A DNA stretch of 19,895 bases from Clostridia bacterium (lineage in GTDB: Bacteria > Bacillota > Sulfobacillia > SLMV01): NCBI GenBank assembly GCA_007136565.1, contig SLGS01000228.1:1-19895 (forward strand). The letters are read 5' to 3'. The position numbers were made by a program, and so were the translations under genes. The notes under the pieces were generated by a model. That model did no database searches. It was given only the letters and a program-made list of their open reading frames with translations, and was not told the origin of the DNA. Positions 7,465-15,570 of this stretch are shown piece after piece. Positions within the stretch are counted from its first letter, which is position 1. Each line of letters starts with the position of its first letter.

Positions 7465-8215
7465 CACGGGTGTCCCTCGCCACCGCGCGGTGGGATAACT
7501 GGACACTTCGGGGCCCATTTGCTACGATATTTGCGCGGGATGCGGCCTTCGGGTCCGCCCGCGTTTCCCGATATTTGGCCCTCATGGGCACTTTGTCAGG
7601 CCCTGAGGCGGGGAGCAGTATCCTAGTCGGTGTCGCGGTGTCTGAAAACGGGCCTAAAAACCCGTCGAAGGCACATCGATGAAGCCTGTGGTGCCGGCCG
7701 CTGACGCCCAGTTAGGGGTCGGTGCTGGAGGAAAGTGAAGTGGGGTGTTTCGCAATGGCATGCGGGTCGCAGCCCTACTTCGCGCGGAGGCCCAAATTCG
7801 TGGTGCGGGAGTGATCGAGCTCCGGCTACGGTTTGGAGTCAAACCTGTATGCGGGATGACTGTGTACAGCGTAGCCCGTCCTGAGTGGATGGGGGTGAGG
7901 TGGGGTCTGTTCGGGTCTTCAAGGCCTTGGAGATCCGGGCTCTGTCCGCCGAAACCCCATCTGCAAAAAGGACTAGGACGACCGCGAGCCGCAGAGGAAA
8001 ACTCCTAGGCTGTTCGGGGATACCCGAGACACACCGGGGATTGAAGTGTGCGCTAAGTGGTAATCCAGCTCCGGTCACGGTGACGTACCGGAGGGGGGCT
8101 TGAAGGGAAACCGCTGGTCGGCGACGGTCAGTGTCCCCCTGGGAAATCCTGCTGGACCTGATGCCACAGCATTTACCCGGTGGGTCTCCCCGCCCAGTAG
8201 TCGATTCGGCCTTTC
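7465..8215 (+). ncRNA. ole: OLE RNA (ornate, large, extremophilic)
   Basis: The 781-base gap between ispA and oapA has no convincing coding frame but dense RNA-like structure. Just after the ispA stop, GTGTCC (7470-7475) pairs with GGACAC (7501-7506) around CCACC-GCGC-GGTGG (7480-7493). GGGCC (7511-7515) pairs with GGCCC (7577-7581) around a hairpin capped by a C(TTCG)G tetraloop (7534-7563). CCTCA..GGGC pairs with GCCC-TGAGG (7580-7608). Further stems are GGTTTG-GAGT-CAAACC (7830-7845), TTCGGG-GATA-CCCGAG (8013-8028) and CTCCGGT/ACCGGAG (8069-8093). The order ispA-OLE-oapA-dxs is the known setting of OLE RNA. In Bacillus halodurans it binds OapA at the membrane and affects cold, alcohol and Mg2+ tolerance. 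Ends are approximate (about 50 bases either way). Identification rests on synteny, size, structure and the adjacent oapA, not on a covariance-model match. Confidence 0.85.
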
Positions 8216-8239
8216 TCTTCACCCAATGGAGGGGGTTTC

Positions 8240-8839
8240 TTGCCGCGGCGGTCCAACAACAAGAACTCGAGGCCCCTGCGCCAGGGCATCTACTTTGGAG
8301 CCCTGGCCCTCATACTTGCCCTCATCCTCAGCGCACCGTCCAGGGAAATAGCCGAGCGACTCGACATCTTCGGATCCGCTCTAGTACTGATCTTCATCCT
8401 GTCCGTCGGTGTCGTCTTCGACATGATCGGCGTGGCGGCGGCCGCCGCCGACGAGGCGCCGTTCAACGCCATGGCGGCGCGCCGCATCCTGGGTGCCGGG
8501 CACGCGAGGAAGCTGGTTCGAAACGCCGAGAAGGTGTCCGCGGTATGCGCGGATGTCGTGGGTGATACGGCGGGTACCATCGCGGGGGCAGCCGGGGCGG
8601 CGCTGGCGGTCAGGTTGTTGCTCTTGGATTCCATTCCCGCAGACGGTCACACCCTGGTTCACACTGCGATACTGGCACTGGTCGCCGGTCTTACCGTCGG
8701 GGGAAAGGCGGCATGCAAGTGCATGGCGATAAACCGATGGACGAGTATTCTCCTCGTAGCGGGTAAAATAATGTGGTGGATGGAGAGGTATCTCAGGATT
8801 TCCATCCTCGGCCGAGATAATTTCCGGGGGAGGCGTTAG
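8240..8839 (+). CDS. oapA: OapA, OLE RNA-associated membrane protein
   Basis: The 199-residue product has a basic N-terminus (PRRSNNKNSRPLRQ) and about four membrane segments, near 17-32, 44-62, 111-130 and 138-158. D61 and D71 frame an alanine-rich stretch (DMIGVAAAAAD), and D105-x3-D109 (DVVGD) matches the D-x3-D motif known for OapA. The loop between segments 2 and 3 is basic (AARRILGAGHARKLVRNAEK), suited to RNA contact. In B. halodurans OapA recruits OLE RNA to the membrane as a ribonucleoprotein. The start is TTG at 8240, four bases after GGAGGGGG (8228-8235); no other in-frame start retains the first membrane segment. Its stop is two bases before the dxs start. The assignment combines sequence features and position between OLE and dxs. 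Confidence 0.88.
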   Translation: MPRRSNNKNSRPLRQGIYFGALALILALILSAPSREIAERLDIFGSALVLIFILSVGVVFDMIGVAAAAADEAPFNAMAARRILGAGHARKLVRNAEKVSAVCADVVGDTAGTIAGAAGAALAVRLLLLDSIPADGHTLVHTAILALVAGLTVGGKAACKCMAINRWTSILLVAGKIMWWMERYLRISILGRDNFRGRR

Positions 8840-8841
8840 AG

Positions 8842-10752
8842 TTGACGGAGTCCGGGTCGCTGTTGTCCAAGATCAGTTCGCCCCAGGACATCAAGAATAT
8901 GTCTACGGGGGAACTGAAGCGGCTGGCGGCGGAGATTCGAAGCTACATGATTCAAAGTGTTTCCGAGACCGGGGGCCACCTGGCCCCGAACTTGGGCGTG
9001 GTGGAATTGACCATAGCCTTGCATCGGGTCCTCGATAGCCCCAGGGATAGGATAGTGTGGGACGTAGGCCATCAAAGCTACACCCACAAGATGATATGCG
9101 GCCGCTTGGGCGATTTTTGCACGCTCCGCCAGCCCGGCGGTATGAGCGGATTTCCCAAGATGTCGGAAAGTCCCCACGATGTATTCGAGACCGGACACTC
9201 CAGCACTTCCATAGCCGGTGCCCTGGGGATGGCAGTCGCCCGGGACATCCGCGGAGAAGATGGGGAGGTCGTCGCGGTAATAGGCGACGGCGCCCTCACG
9301 GCGGGTTTGGCATACGAGGGCCTGAACAACGCGGGACACTTCGGTACGAAGATGATAGTGGTCCTAAACGACAACAGCATGTCCATATCTCCCAACGTGG
9401 GGGCCATGTCCGGATATCTCTCAAGGCTTCGTTCCGATCCGACCTACAATCGCCTAAAGGAAGACGTCAACAACCTGATCGACCGGCTGCCGAGCATCGG
9501 TAGAACCATGGCGGGCAGCGTGCGCCGGGTCAAGGGTAGTCTCAAGTACCTCCTGCTCCCGGGCATGATCTTCGAGGAACTGGGGATCACATACCTGGGA
9601 CCGGTGGACGGGCACGATATCCCCGCGACCATCGAGGTCCTGGAGCGTGCCCGCCGTATACCCGGGCCCGTGCTGGTGCACGCCATGACCATCAAGGGCA
9701 AGGGATATGAGCCCGCCGAGAAGCGCCCCGATAAGTTCCACGGCGTCGGATCCTTCGACCTGGAGACCGGGGACGGCCGGGGATCCTCGTCGACTCCCTC
9801 GTACACGGAGGTATTTTCCGATGCCCTGGTCCGCCTGGCCGAGATGGACGATCGCGTGGTGGCCATAACCGCGGCCATGCCCGACGGAACGGGCACCGAC
9901 GAGATGTCGAGGCGTTTCCCGGACCGGTTTTTCGACGTGGGTATAGCCGAGCCCGGGGCCGTCACTTTCGCGGCCGGGCTCGCGACCCGCGGCATGAGGC
10001 CGGTGGTTGCCATCTATTCCACCTTTCTTCAGCGCGGATACGATGGGATCATACATGACGTCGCCAATCAGCGCCTGCCGGTCATTTTCGCCGTGGATCG
10101 AGCCGGCGTCGTCGGTGCCGACGGTGATACGCACCAGGGGGCCTTCGACGTGGCCTATCTCAGGCACGTGCCCCGCGTCACCGTGGCCGCGCCCAGGAAC
10201 GAATCCCAGCTCGGGGACCTGATGTATTCCGCCCTTCGTTGGGGTGGGCCCGTGGCCATAAGGTATCCCCGGGGCAGTGGTCCCGGCGTAACCTTTGACG
10301 GGGAGTTCGAATTCATCGAGCGCGGCACCGCCGAACTACTTCGAAGGGGCGGGGATGCGGCGGTCTTGGCCTTTGGCCACCCCGTGGCAGAGGCCGAACG
10401 TGCCGCGGCGGTTCTCTCCGAGGAAGGTAGGGAAGTGGGTGTCGTCGACGCCAGGTTCGCCAAGCCCCTGGATGAAGAACTGATCCTTCGGATGGCGCGG
10501 GAAGTTCCGCTACTGGTCACCGTGGAAGAGGGTGCCGTCTCCGGTGGTTTCGGAAGCGCGGTCTTGGAGCTGTTGCACTCGTCGCTGCCCGCCCGGGAGA
10601 TCCCGGAAGTGGTGGTCTTGGGATTGCCGGACAGGTTCATACCCCACGGCGATCAATCGGCTCAGCGGACCGAATTCGGATTAGATGCCGAGGGCATAGC
10701 GCGGACGATCAGGGATCGCCTGGGCGATGCCTCGAGCCACACCGCAGACTGA
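8842..10752 (+). CDS. dxs: 1-deoxy-D-xylulose-5-phosphate synthase
   Basis: The product is 636 residues, full length. It makes DXP from pyruvate and glyceraldehyde 3-phosphate with thiamine diphosphate, the first step of the MEP pathway. Visible signatures are GGHLAPNLG (44-52), DVGHQSY (74-80), the TPP motif GDGALTAG (148-155) with LNDNSMSISPNVGA, KFHGVG (298-303), E370, R398, R420, D427 and H431, which fall at the E. coli numbers. Unusually, the near-invariant AEQHAVT is AEPGAVT here (P371, G372), and YDQ after R398 is YDG (G402). The start is TTG at 8842 with GGGGGAGG (8826-8833) upstream. It follows oapA by two bases. Together with ispA it provides isoprenoid precursors and chains. Confidence 0.96.
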   Translation: MTESGSLLSKISSPQDIKNMSTGELKRLAAEIRSYMIQSVSETGGHLAPNLGVVELTIALHRVLDSPRDRIVWDVGHQSYTHKMICGRLGDFCTLRQPGGMSGFPKMSESPHDVFETGHSSTSIAGALGMAVARDIRGEDGEVVAVIGDGALTAGLAYEGLNNAGHFGTKMIVVLNDNSMSISPNVGAMSGYLSRLRSDPTYNRLKEDVNNLIDRLPSIGRTMAGSVRRVKGSLKYLLLPGMIFEELGITYLGPVDGHDIPATIEVLERARRIPGPVLVHAMTIKGKGYEPAEKRPDKFHGVGSFDLETGDGRGSSSTPSYTEVFSDALVRLAEMDDRVVAITAAMPDGTGTDEMSRRFPDRFFDVGIAEPGAVTFAAGLATRGMRPVVAIYSTFLQRGYDGIIHDVANQRLPVIFAVDRAGVVGADGDTHQGAFDVAYLRHVPRVTVAAPRNESQLGDLMYSALRWGGPVAIRYPRGSGPGVTFDGEFEFIERGTAELLRRGGDAAVLAFGHPVAEAERAAAVLSEEGREVGVVDARFAKPLDEELILRMAREVPLLVTVEEGAVSGGFGSAVLELLHSSLPAREIPEVVVLGLPDRFIPHGDQSAQRTEFGLDAEGIARTIRDRLGDASSHTAD

Positions 10753-10763
10753 ACGGAGCCGTC

Positions 10764-11624
10764 TTGGATAGGGAAAGACTCGATGCGACACTCAAGGCCC
10801 GCGGATTATTCCCCACGCGCAGCGCAGCCCGGGGAGCCATCATCCGCGGTGACGTCCTGGTAGATGGTCGCCGCGAATTGCGGCCGGGGAGGCGGGTTGA
10901 CCCCGACTCCGAATTGGAAATAATGGCACCGACCCCGGTGGGCCGGGGAGCCCTTAAACTGCAGGGTGCCCTGGAACGCTTCGGGTTGGACTTGTCGGGT
11001 AAGGCGATCCTGGACGTGGGGGCTTCCACCGGGGGATTCACCGAGACCTTACTGCACGCCGGAGCATCCCGGGTTTGGGCCGTCGACGTGGGACGCCGCC
11101 AGTTGCATCCCGATCTTCGGGAGGACCCGCGAGTGGTGAACCTCGAGGGTACGGATATACGGCGGCTGGAGCCCGAAATGTTGGACGCCCCCATCGACGC
11201 GGTGACCGTGGACGTTTCTTTCATCTCCCTGGAAAAAGTCTTGCCGTCATTGGCCGGAATCCTCTCCCCGGGCGTGCCCGTCATCGCCCTGGTCAAACCG
11301 CAATTCGAGGCCGGCCCCCGAGACGTAGGTGGCGGTGGGATAGTCCGGGATCCCGAGACGCAGGTGAAGGTGCTCCGGTCATTCCTGGACGAAGCGGCGG
11401 GGAGGGATTTCCACCCGGAGATCCTGGTCTTGTCTCCCATCCTGGACCCCGACGCCAATCTCGAGTTCTTCGCACTGCTTTGGTACGCCGGGGTTCCCGC
11501 CCATCGGGGTGTCCTCGATCCCTCGGATTTCTGTGACGTCGCCCGCCGCGTGGTGGATGATGCCTGGGTGAAGAAGCAGGGGTGGAGGGATCGATGGGAG
11601 AAATGGACAACGGAAACGAAGTAG
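10764..11624 (+). CDS. tlyA: TlyA family rRNA cytidine 2'-O-methyltransferase
   Basis: The 286-residue product has an N-terminal S4 RNA-binding domain (about 1-60: RLDATLKARGLFPTRSAARG...VLVDGR) and an FtsJ/RrmJ-like methyltransferase domain with the SAM loop ILDVGASTGGFTETLL (82-97). K65, D150 and K178 (VKPQFEAGPRD) are the likely catalytic lysine-aspartate-lysine set. Relatives (TlyA, YqxC) methylate cytidines in 23S and sometimes 16S rRNA and were earlier called hemolysins. Which rRNA site is used here cannot be seen. The start is TTG at 10764, five bases after GGAG, 11 bases past the dxs stop. dxs-tlyA-nadK-recN is a common gene order in Gram-positive bacteria. Confidence 0.93.
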   Translation: MDRERLDATLKARGLFPTRSAARGAIIRGDVLVDGRRELRPGRRVDPDSELEIMAPTPVGRGALKLQGALERFGLDLSGKAILDVGASTGGFTETLLHAGASRVWAVDVGRRQLHPDLREDPRVVNLEGTDIRRLEPEMLDAPIDAVTVDVSFISLEKVLPSLAGILSPGVPVIALVKPQFEAGPRDVGGGGIVRDPETQVKVLRSFLDEAAGRDFHPEILVLSPILDPDANLEFFALLWYAGVPAHRGVLDPSDFCDVARRVVDDAWVKKQGWRDRWEKWTTETK

Positions 11625-11669
11625 AAGTTGGGCGCTGGCCGCGCCCGGCTCATTTTGAGGAGGGGTGCG

Positions 11670-12812
11670 ATGCATCCGTTGTTGCGGGAGGCGCACGATA
11701 GGCGCCAGGAAATGGTGGACCTGCTGCAGACCCTGGTCAATATGGATTCCCCCAGTACCGACGCGGACAAGACCAACGAGATAACCCATTTCGTGGGCGA
11801 ATTGTGCCGGGAGATGGGCGCCGAGGTGGAGTACCTATCCCGGCCCAACGTGGGAGACCACGTGCGCGCCAGCTGGTATCCCGAGGGAGTGGACTCCCTC
11901 GACGGTGGACTGCTGATGCTTTGTCACCTGGATACGGTTTGGCCCGTGGGTGAGGCGGAGAAAAGACCCTTCAAGGTCGAGGGCGATGTGGCCACCGGTC
12001 CGGCGGTTTTCGACATGAAGACCGGGGCGGTACAGGCCATCATGGCCGTTAAGATGATGGTGGAAGCCGGTACCATGCCCGATCGTCCGATTACGTTGCT
12101 TTGCAATACCGACGAGGAAAACGGGAGTATCACCTCCCGGCCCATCATCGAGGAATTGGCCCGGAAATCTTCCCACGTCCTGGTGTTGGAACCCTCGGTT
12201 CCGCCCGGGGCCCTCAAGACCTTCAGAAAAGGTGTCGGCCGCTTCGATGTCACCGCGCGGGGACGGGCGTCGCATTCCGGTGCCGATCACGCCGCCGGTA
12301 TCAGCGCCATCGAGGAAATGGCTCGACAAGTACTGGACCTTCACGCCATAACCGACTACGAGACCGGCACGACGGTCAACGTCGGCGTGGTCGAGGGGGG
12401 CAGCCGCTCCAACGTGGTCGCCGAACGCTGCACCGCCCGGGTGGATCTACGGGTCAGTAGCGTCGAAGAGGGCGAGCGTGTCGTCGAACAGATCCTAGGG
12501 CTGACACCCCATCTAGAGGGGGCGAGTGTCGAGGTCAAAGGCGGATTGAATCGCCCGCCCATGGAGAGAACCGAGGCCATCGTGGCTGCCTTTGAAAAGG
12601 CCCGGGAGCTCGGGGCGGATCTGGGCCTGGAGATCGAGGAAGCCGGGACCGGCGGGGGAAGCGACGGCAATTTCACCGCGGCCCTGGGCGTTCCTACCCT
12701 CGACGGGCTCGGCGCCGTTGGAGCCGGTGGACACGCAGTAGACGAGTGGGCGTCGGTGCAGGGCATGGTGGAGAGAACAGCCCTCCTGCTGAGGCTCTTG
12801 CAAGAACTGTAG
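11670..12812 (+). CDS. M20 family zinc peptidase (glutamate carboxypeptidase-like)
   Basis: The product is 380 residues from ATG at 11670, chosen because GAGGAGGGG (11657-11665) lies directly upstream; an earlier in-frame start at 11628 lacks a site. Di-zinc residues of the M20 family are visible: H86-x-D88 (CHLDTV), bridging D115 (FDMKTG), catalytic E149 with ligand E150 (NTDEENGS), E174 (LEPS) and H355 (GAGGHAVDEW). A dimerisation lid sits between about 186 and 295 (GRASHSGADHAAGISAIEE). The order resembles CPG2-type carboxypeptidases that release C-terminal glutamate, for example from folates, but substrate cannot be told from sequence; deacylases and dipeptidases share the fold. There is no signal peptide, so it is probably cytoplasmic. 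It occupies an unusual place between tlyA and nadK. Confidence 0.88.
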   Translation: MHPLLREAHDRRQEMVDLLQTLVNMDSPSTDADKTNEITHFVGELCREMGAEVEYLSRPNVGDHVRASWYPEGVDSLDGGLLMLCHLDTVWPVGEAEKRPFKVEGDVATGPAVFDMKTGAVQAIMAVKMMVEAGTMPDRPITLLCNTDEENGSITSRPIIEELARKSSHVLVLEPSVPPGALKTFRKGVGRFDVTARGRASHSGADHAAGISAIEEMARQVLDLHAITDYETGTTVNVGVVEGGSRSNVVAERCTARVDLRVSSVEEGERVVEQILGLTPHLEGASVEVKGGLNRPPMERTEAIVAAFEKARELGADLGLEIEEAGTGGGSDGNFTAALGVPTLDGLGAVGAGGHAVDEWASVQGMVERTALLLRLLQEL

Positions 12813-12837
12813 ATCGACCGAATCGGGGGACGAGAAC

Positions 12838-13707
12838 ATGCATCTCGGCGTAATTGCAAACCGCGTCAGGGACGAAGGTATGGCGGTAGCTCGTCCCCTG
12901 ATCGGGTGGCTGCGGGGTCGCGGGGTCAGGGTGACCCCCGATCCCGCCATGGCGGTCGACCTGGGCGAGGAAGCCTTCGATCCGACGCTGTGGCCGGAAA
13001 TGGGTGTTGATTTCATCATAGTCCTGGGGGGAGACGGTACGCTCCTATCCACGGCCCGGAGCACCCACCGCCTGGGCCTGCCCCTCCTGGGCGTGAACCT
13101 CGGTCGCCTGGGATTCCTAACGGAGATAGAGGTCGGCGACCTCTACTCCAGTCTTCCGAGTTTCTTGGAAGGTGAATACGAAGAGGATTCTCGCCACCTG
13201 ATGAAGGCGACGGTCTTTCGCCGCGGAGAGCGCATGGAGGAGTTCTTGGCCCTCAACGATATCGTGATCGGAAAGGGTAGCTTCTCCCGTATGGTGGACG
13301 TTCAGGCCTGGATTAACGGTGCGCTCATGGGTAAGTACCGGGCCGACGGGATAATACTGAGCACCGCCACGGGATCCACTGCTTACTCCCTGTCGGCCGG
13401 TGGACCGATAATACATCCGGAGCTCAAGGTGTTGGTCGTCACGCCAGTCTGCCCGCATTCCTTTTACGCGCGACCCGTCGTGTTGAGCGAGAACCAGGTC
13501 GTAAGGATTCGGGGCGACTATCGCCACCGGGACGGGCATCCCCTGATGACGGTAGACGGTAGGCAGGGCAGGAGCCTGGAGGAGGGCGATACCGTGGAGG
13601 CTCGTTTGAGCGATCGCACCATCACGCTGCTCAGGCACCCCGGTTGGAACTTCTACGAGGTCTTGCAACGGAAGTTTTCGCACATAGAGCGCAGCGTGGA
13701 CTGGTGA
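12838..13707 (+). CDS. nadK: NAD kinase
   Basis: The 289-residue product has the kinase motif GGDGT (64-68), GVNLGRLGFLTE (85-96), LALNDIVIGKGSFSRM and TGSTAYSLSAGGPI, the classic NAD-binding and catalytic signatures. It phosphorylates NAD+ to NADP+ using ATP or polyphosphate. ATG at 12838 is seven bases after GGGGGA (12825-12830). The length is normal and no key motif is missing. Its presence in the same operon as NfnAB, FolD and Dxs (whose pathway uses NADPH downstream) puts NADP(H) supply genes together. The recN start follows nine bases after its stop. Confidence 0.96.
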   Translation: MHLGVIANRVRDEGMAVARPLIGWLRGRGVRVTPDPAMAVDLGEEAFDPTLWPEMGVDFIIVLGGDGTLLSTARSTHRLGLPLLGVNLGRLGFLTEIEVGDLYSSLPSFLEGEYEEDSRHLMKATVFRRGERMEEFLALNDIVIGKGSFSRMVDVQAWINGALMGKYRADGIILSTATGSTAYSLSAGGPIIHPELKVLVVTPVCPHSFYARPVVLSENQVVRIRGDYRHRDGHPLMTVDGRQGRSLEEGDTVEARLSDRTITLLRHPGWNFYEVLQRKFSHIERSVDW

Positions 13708-13716
13708 GGGGATAGC

Positions 13717-15438
13717 GTGCTCGGTCACCTTCAGGTCAAGAACTTCGCCCTGATAGAGGATATGGAGATAGAATTATCGCCGGGACTCAACGTCATCACC
13801 GGCGAAACCGGTGCGGGTAAGTCACTCTTCGTCGACGCCGTGCAGGTTGCCCTGGGGGCCCGGGCGTCGACGGACTACATCAGGAGCGGTGCGGAAGAGG
13901 CGTCGGTGTGGGCTCTGTTCGTCTTGCCCGACGATGACCTGGCTCTCCCCATGGAGGAACTGGGCATCGATGCTCCCGAGGGTACCGTGCTGGTGCAGCG
14001 GGACCTGCGTCGACACGGGGCCAACAAAGCGAGAATCAACGGCCGCCTGGCCAGCGTCGCCACCGTCGCCGATTTTTCCCGGTCCATGGTTGAACTACAC
14101 GGGCAACACGAGCAACGGGGGCTGCTCGAGCCCAACACGCAGAGGGATATCCTTGACGCGGTGGGGGGACACCCCCTTCTCCAGCGCAGGGCGGAGGTGG
14201 GCGGGCTCGTCGAAAGGCTGCGAGAGGTGACGCGGGAGCAGGATGACCTCCTGGGAGACGAGCGCGAAAGAGCGCGGCGCCTGGATCTCCTCATGTACCA
14301 GTTGAACGAGATCGGGGAGGCGGATCTGGATCCCGCCGAGGAGGAAGATCTCCTGAGGCGTAGGGAGGTAATGGCCCACACCGAGGATCTGCGCAGGATC
14401 AGCGGTGATGCGGTGGACCGTTTGTCCGAGGGCGATCCATCCCGACCCGCGATACTCTTCGAACTCGGAGCCATATCCGAAAACCTGGAGCGGATGGCGG
14501 GATTGGACGGGGATCTCGAGCCCATTGCCCGGGGTATACAATCCGGTTACCTGGAGATCGAAGAGGCGGTCAGCTCGCTTAGGCGCTACCTCGAGGATCT
14601 CCATTTCGACGAGGACGAGCAGCGTCGCATCGAGGAGCGACTCGAATTGATCTCCGGCCTCAAGAGGAAGTACGGCGGTAGCGTCGACGAGGTGCTCGAA
14701 TACGGGCGCGAAGTATCCTCGGAGATAGAGCGGATCGAATCCTCCGAGGAGGAAGCCTCGCGCCTGGCGAAACTCCGGGAAGACCTGGAGGTTTCCCTGG
14801 GTGACGCAGCCCTGGATCTAGGCCGGATGCGGTGTGAGGCGGCGAAGCGGCTCAAGGAGCGGGTCGAATCGGAGCTGGCCGGGCTTCACATGGAAGACAC
14901 CCACTTCGAAGCTCGACTGAGCCAGAGGGAGGATCCCGCGGGGATCGGCGTTGGGGATAAGACCGTCAGGATTAGTTACACGGGTGCTGAGGAAGTGGAG
15001 TTCCTGATCGCCCCGAACCCCGGGGAGCCCCCGATGCCCCTGAGACGCATAGCCTCCGGGGGAGAGTTGGCCAGGATATCCCTGGCCCTGGAGTCCGCGG
15101 CCGCGGCCGTGCAGTCGCCTCCGACACTAATCTTTGACGAGATCGACGCGGGGGTCGGTGGGAGGGCGGGTACCGCTGTTGCCCGGAAGCTGGCGCACCT
15201 TGCCACCACGCACCAGGTACTTTGCGTAACTCATCTTCCCCAGATCGCGGCGATGGCCGATTCCCACTTCCACCTGGCCAAGGAGACCCACGAAGATCGC
15301 ACGATCAGTTCGGCAAAGCTTCTCGATAGCGAGGAACGCGTCGAGGAGATAGCTCGTATGCTCGCGGGCGACATCGATCGAACGGCCGCCCTGGAGCACG
15401 CGAGGAGCATGTTGGCCGGGGCTCGCGATCACCGGTAG
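13717..15438 (+). CDS. recN: DNA repair protein RecN
   Basis: The product is 573 residues, slightly longer than the usual 550-560. It is an SMC-like ATPase: Walker A GETGAGKS (29-36), Q-loop region VELHGQHEQRGLLEP, a long Arg/Glu-rich coiled coil in the middle (about 165-390), the ABC signature SGGELARISLALE (447-459) and Walker B LIFDEIDAGVGG (471-482), then VTHLPQIAAMAD. RecN acts early in double-strand break repair, tethering DNA ends. The start is GTG at 13717 with GAGGGGAT (13706-13713) just upstream, overlapping the nadK stop region. It is the last gene of the long operon; a 160-base spacer with a new promoter follows. I see no clear intrinsic terminator after it. Confidence 0.96.
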   Translation: MLGHLQVKNFALIEDMEIELSPGLNVITGETGAGKSLFVDAVQVALGARASTDYIRSGAEEASVWALFVLPDDDLALPMEELGIDAPEGTVLVQRDLRRHGANKARINGRLASVATVADFSRSMVELHGQHEQRGLLEPNTQRDILDAVGGHPLLQRRAEVGGLVERLREVTREQDDLLGDERERARRLDLLMYQLNEIGEADLDPAEEEDLLRRREVMAHTEDLRRISGDAVDRLSEGDPSRPAILFELGAISENLERMAGLDGDLEPIARGIQSGYLEIEEAVSSLRRYLEDLHFDEDEQRRIEERLELISGLKRKYGGSVDEVLEYGREVSSEIERIESSEEEASRLAKLREDLEVSLGDAALDLGRMRCEAAKRLKERVESELAGLHMEDTHFEARLSQREDPAGIGVGDKTVRISYTGAEEVEFLIAPNPGEPPMPLRRIASGGELARISLALESAAAAVQSPPTLIFDEIDAGVGGRAGTAVARKLAHLATTHQVLCVTHLPQIAAMADSHFHLAKETHEDRTISSAKLLDSEERVEEIARMLAGDIDRTAALEHARSMLAGARDHR

Positions 15439-15517
15439 AAGTCCTCCCAACGGTCACACCCACGGCTTCGACCTCTTCCCCCAAGTCCAAGTACTAAATC
15501 GAAATAATACCGGCGGG

Positions 15518-15547
15518 TTGACCCATCCGGGGGCCCTGTCCTATCAT
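15518..15547 (+). promoter_or_regulatory. Promoter of the polyferredoxin-csoR unit
   Basis: TTGACC (15518-15523), an 18-base spacer and TATCAT (15542-15547). Transcription would begin near 15554, inside the operator at 15553-15570. A second -10-like TATAAT lies at 15567-15572 but has no matching -35 box and mostly belongs to the operator itself. Confidence 0.55.
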
Positions 15548-15552
15548 CTCCA

Positions 15553-15570
15553 TATACCCATGGGGGTATA
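15553..15570 (+). promoter_or_regulatory. CsoR/CstR-type operator
   Basis: A perfect inverted repeat TATACCC (15553-15559) - ATGG - GGGTATA (15564-15570). The TA-CCC-n-GGG-TA design is the known binding pattern of the CsoR/CstR/RcnR family. It covers the predicted transcription start, where bound repressor would block polymerase. The family regulator encoded second in this unit (16368-16637) is the obvious ligand, which gives autoregulation. Confidence 0.7.

Noticed and set aside
7730..7760. GGAGGAAAGTGAAG, similar to the conserved start of RNase P RNA
   Set aside because: The match ends after GGAGGAAAGT, no other RNase P signature follows, and the locus fits OLE RNA.
7383..8222. Several short reading frames on both strands across the OLE region
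   Set aside because: None has a ribosome binding site with a recognisable domain, they conflict with each other, and the region is explained by RNA structure and synteny.
8131..8565. A 144-codon frame overlapping the oapA start
   Set aside because: It is out of frame with OapA, lacks family features, and is rich in Pro, His and Arg as expected for a shifted reading of coding DNA.
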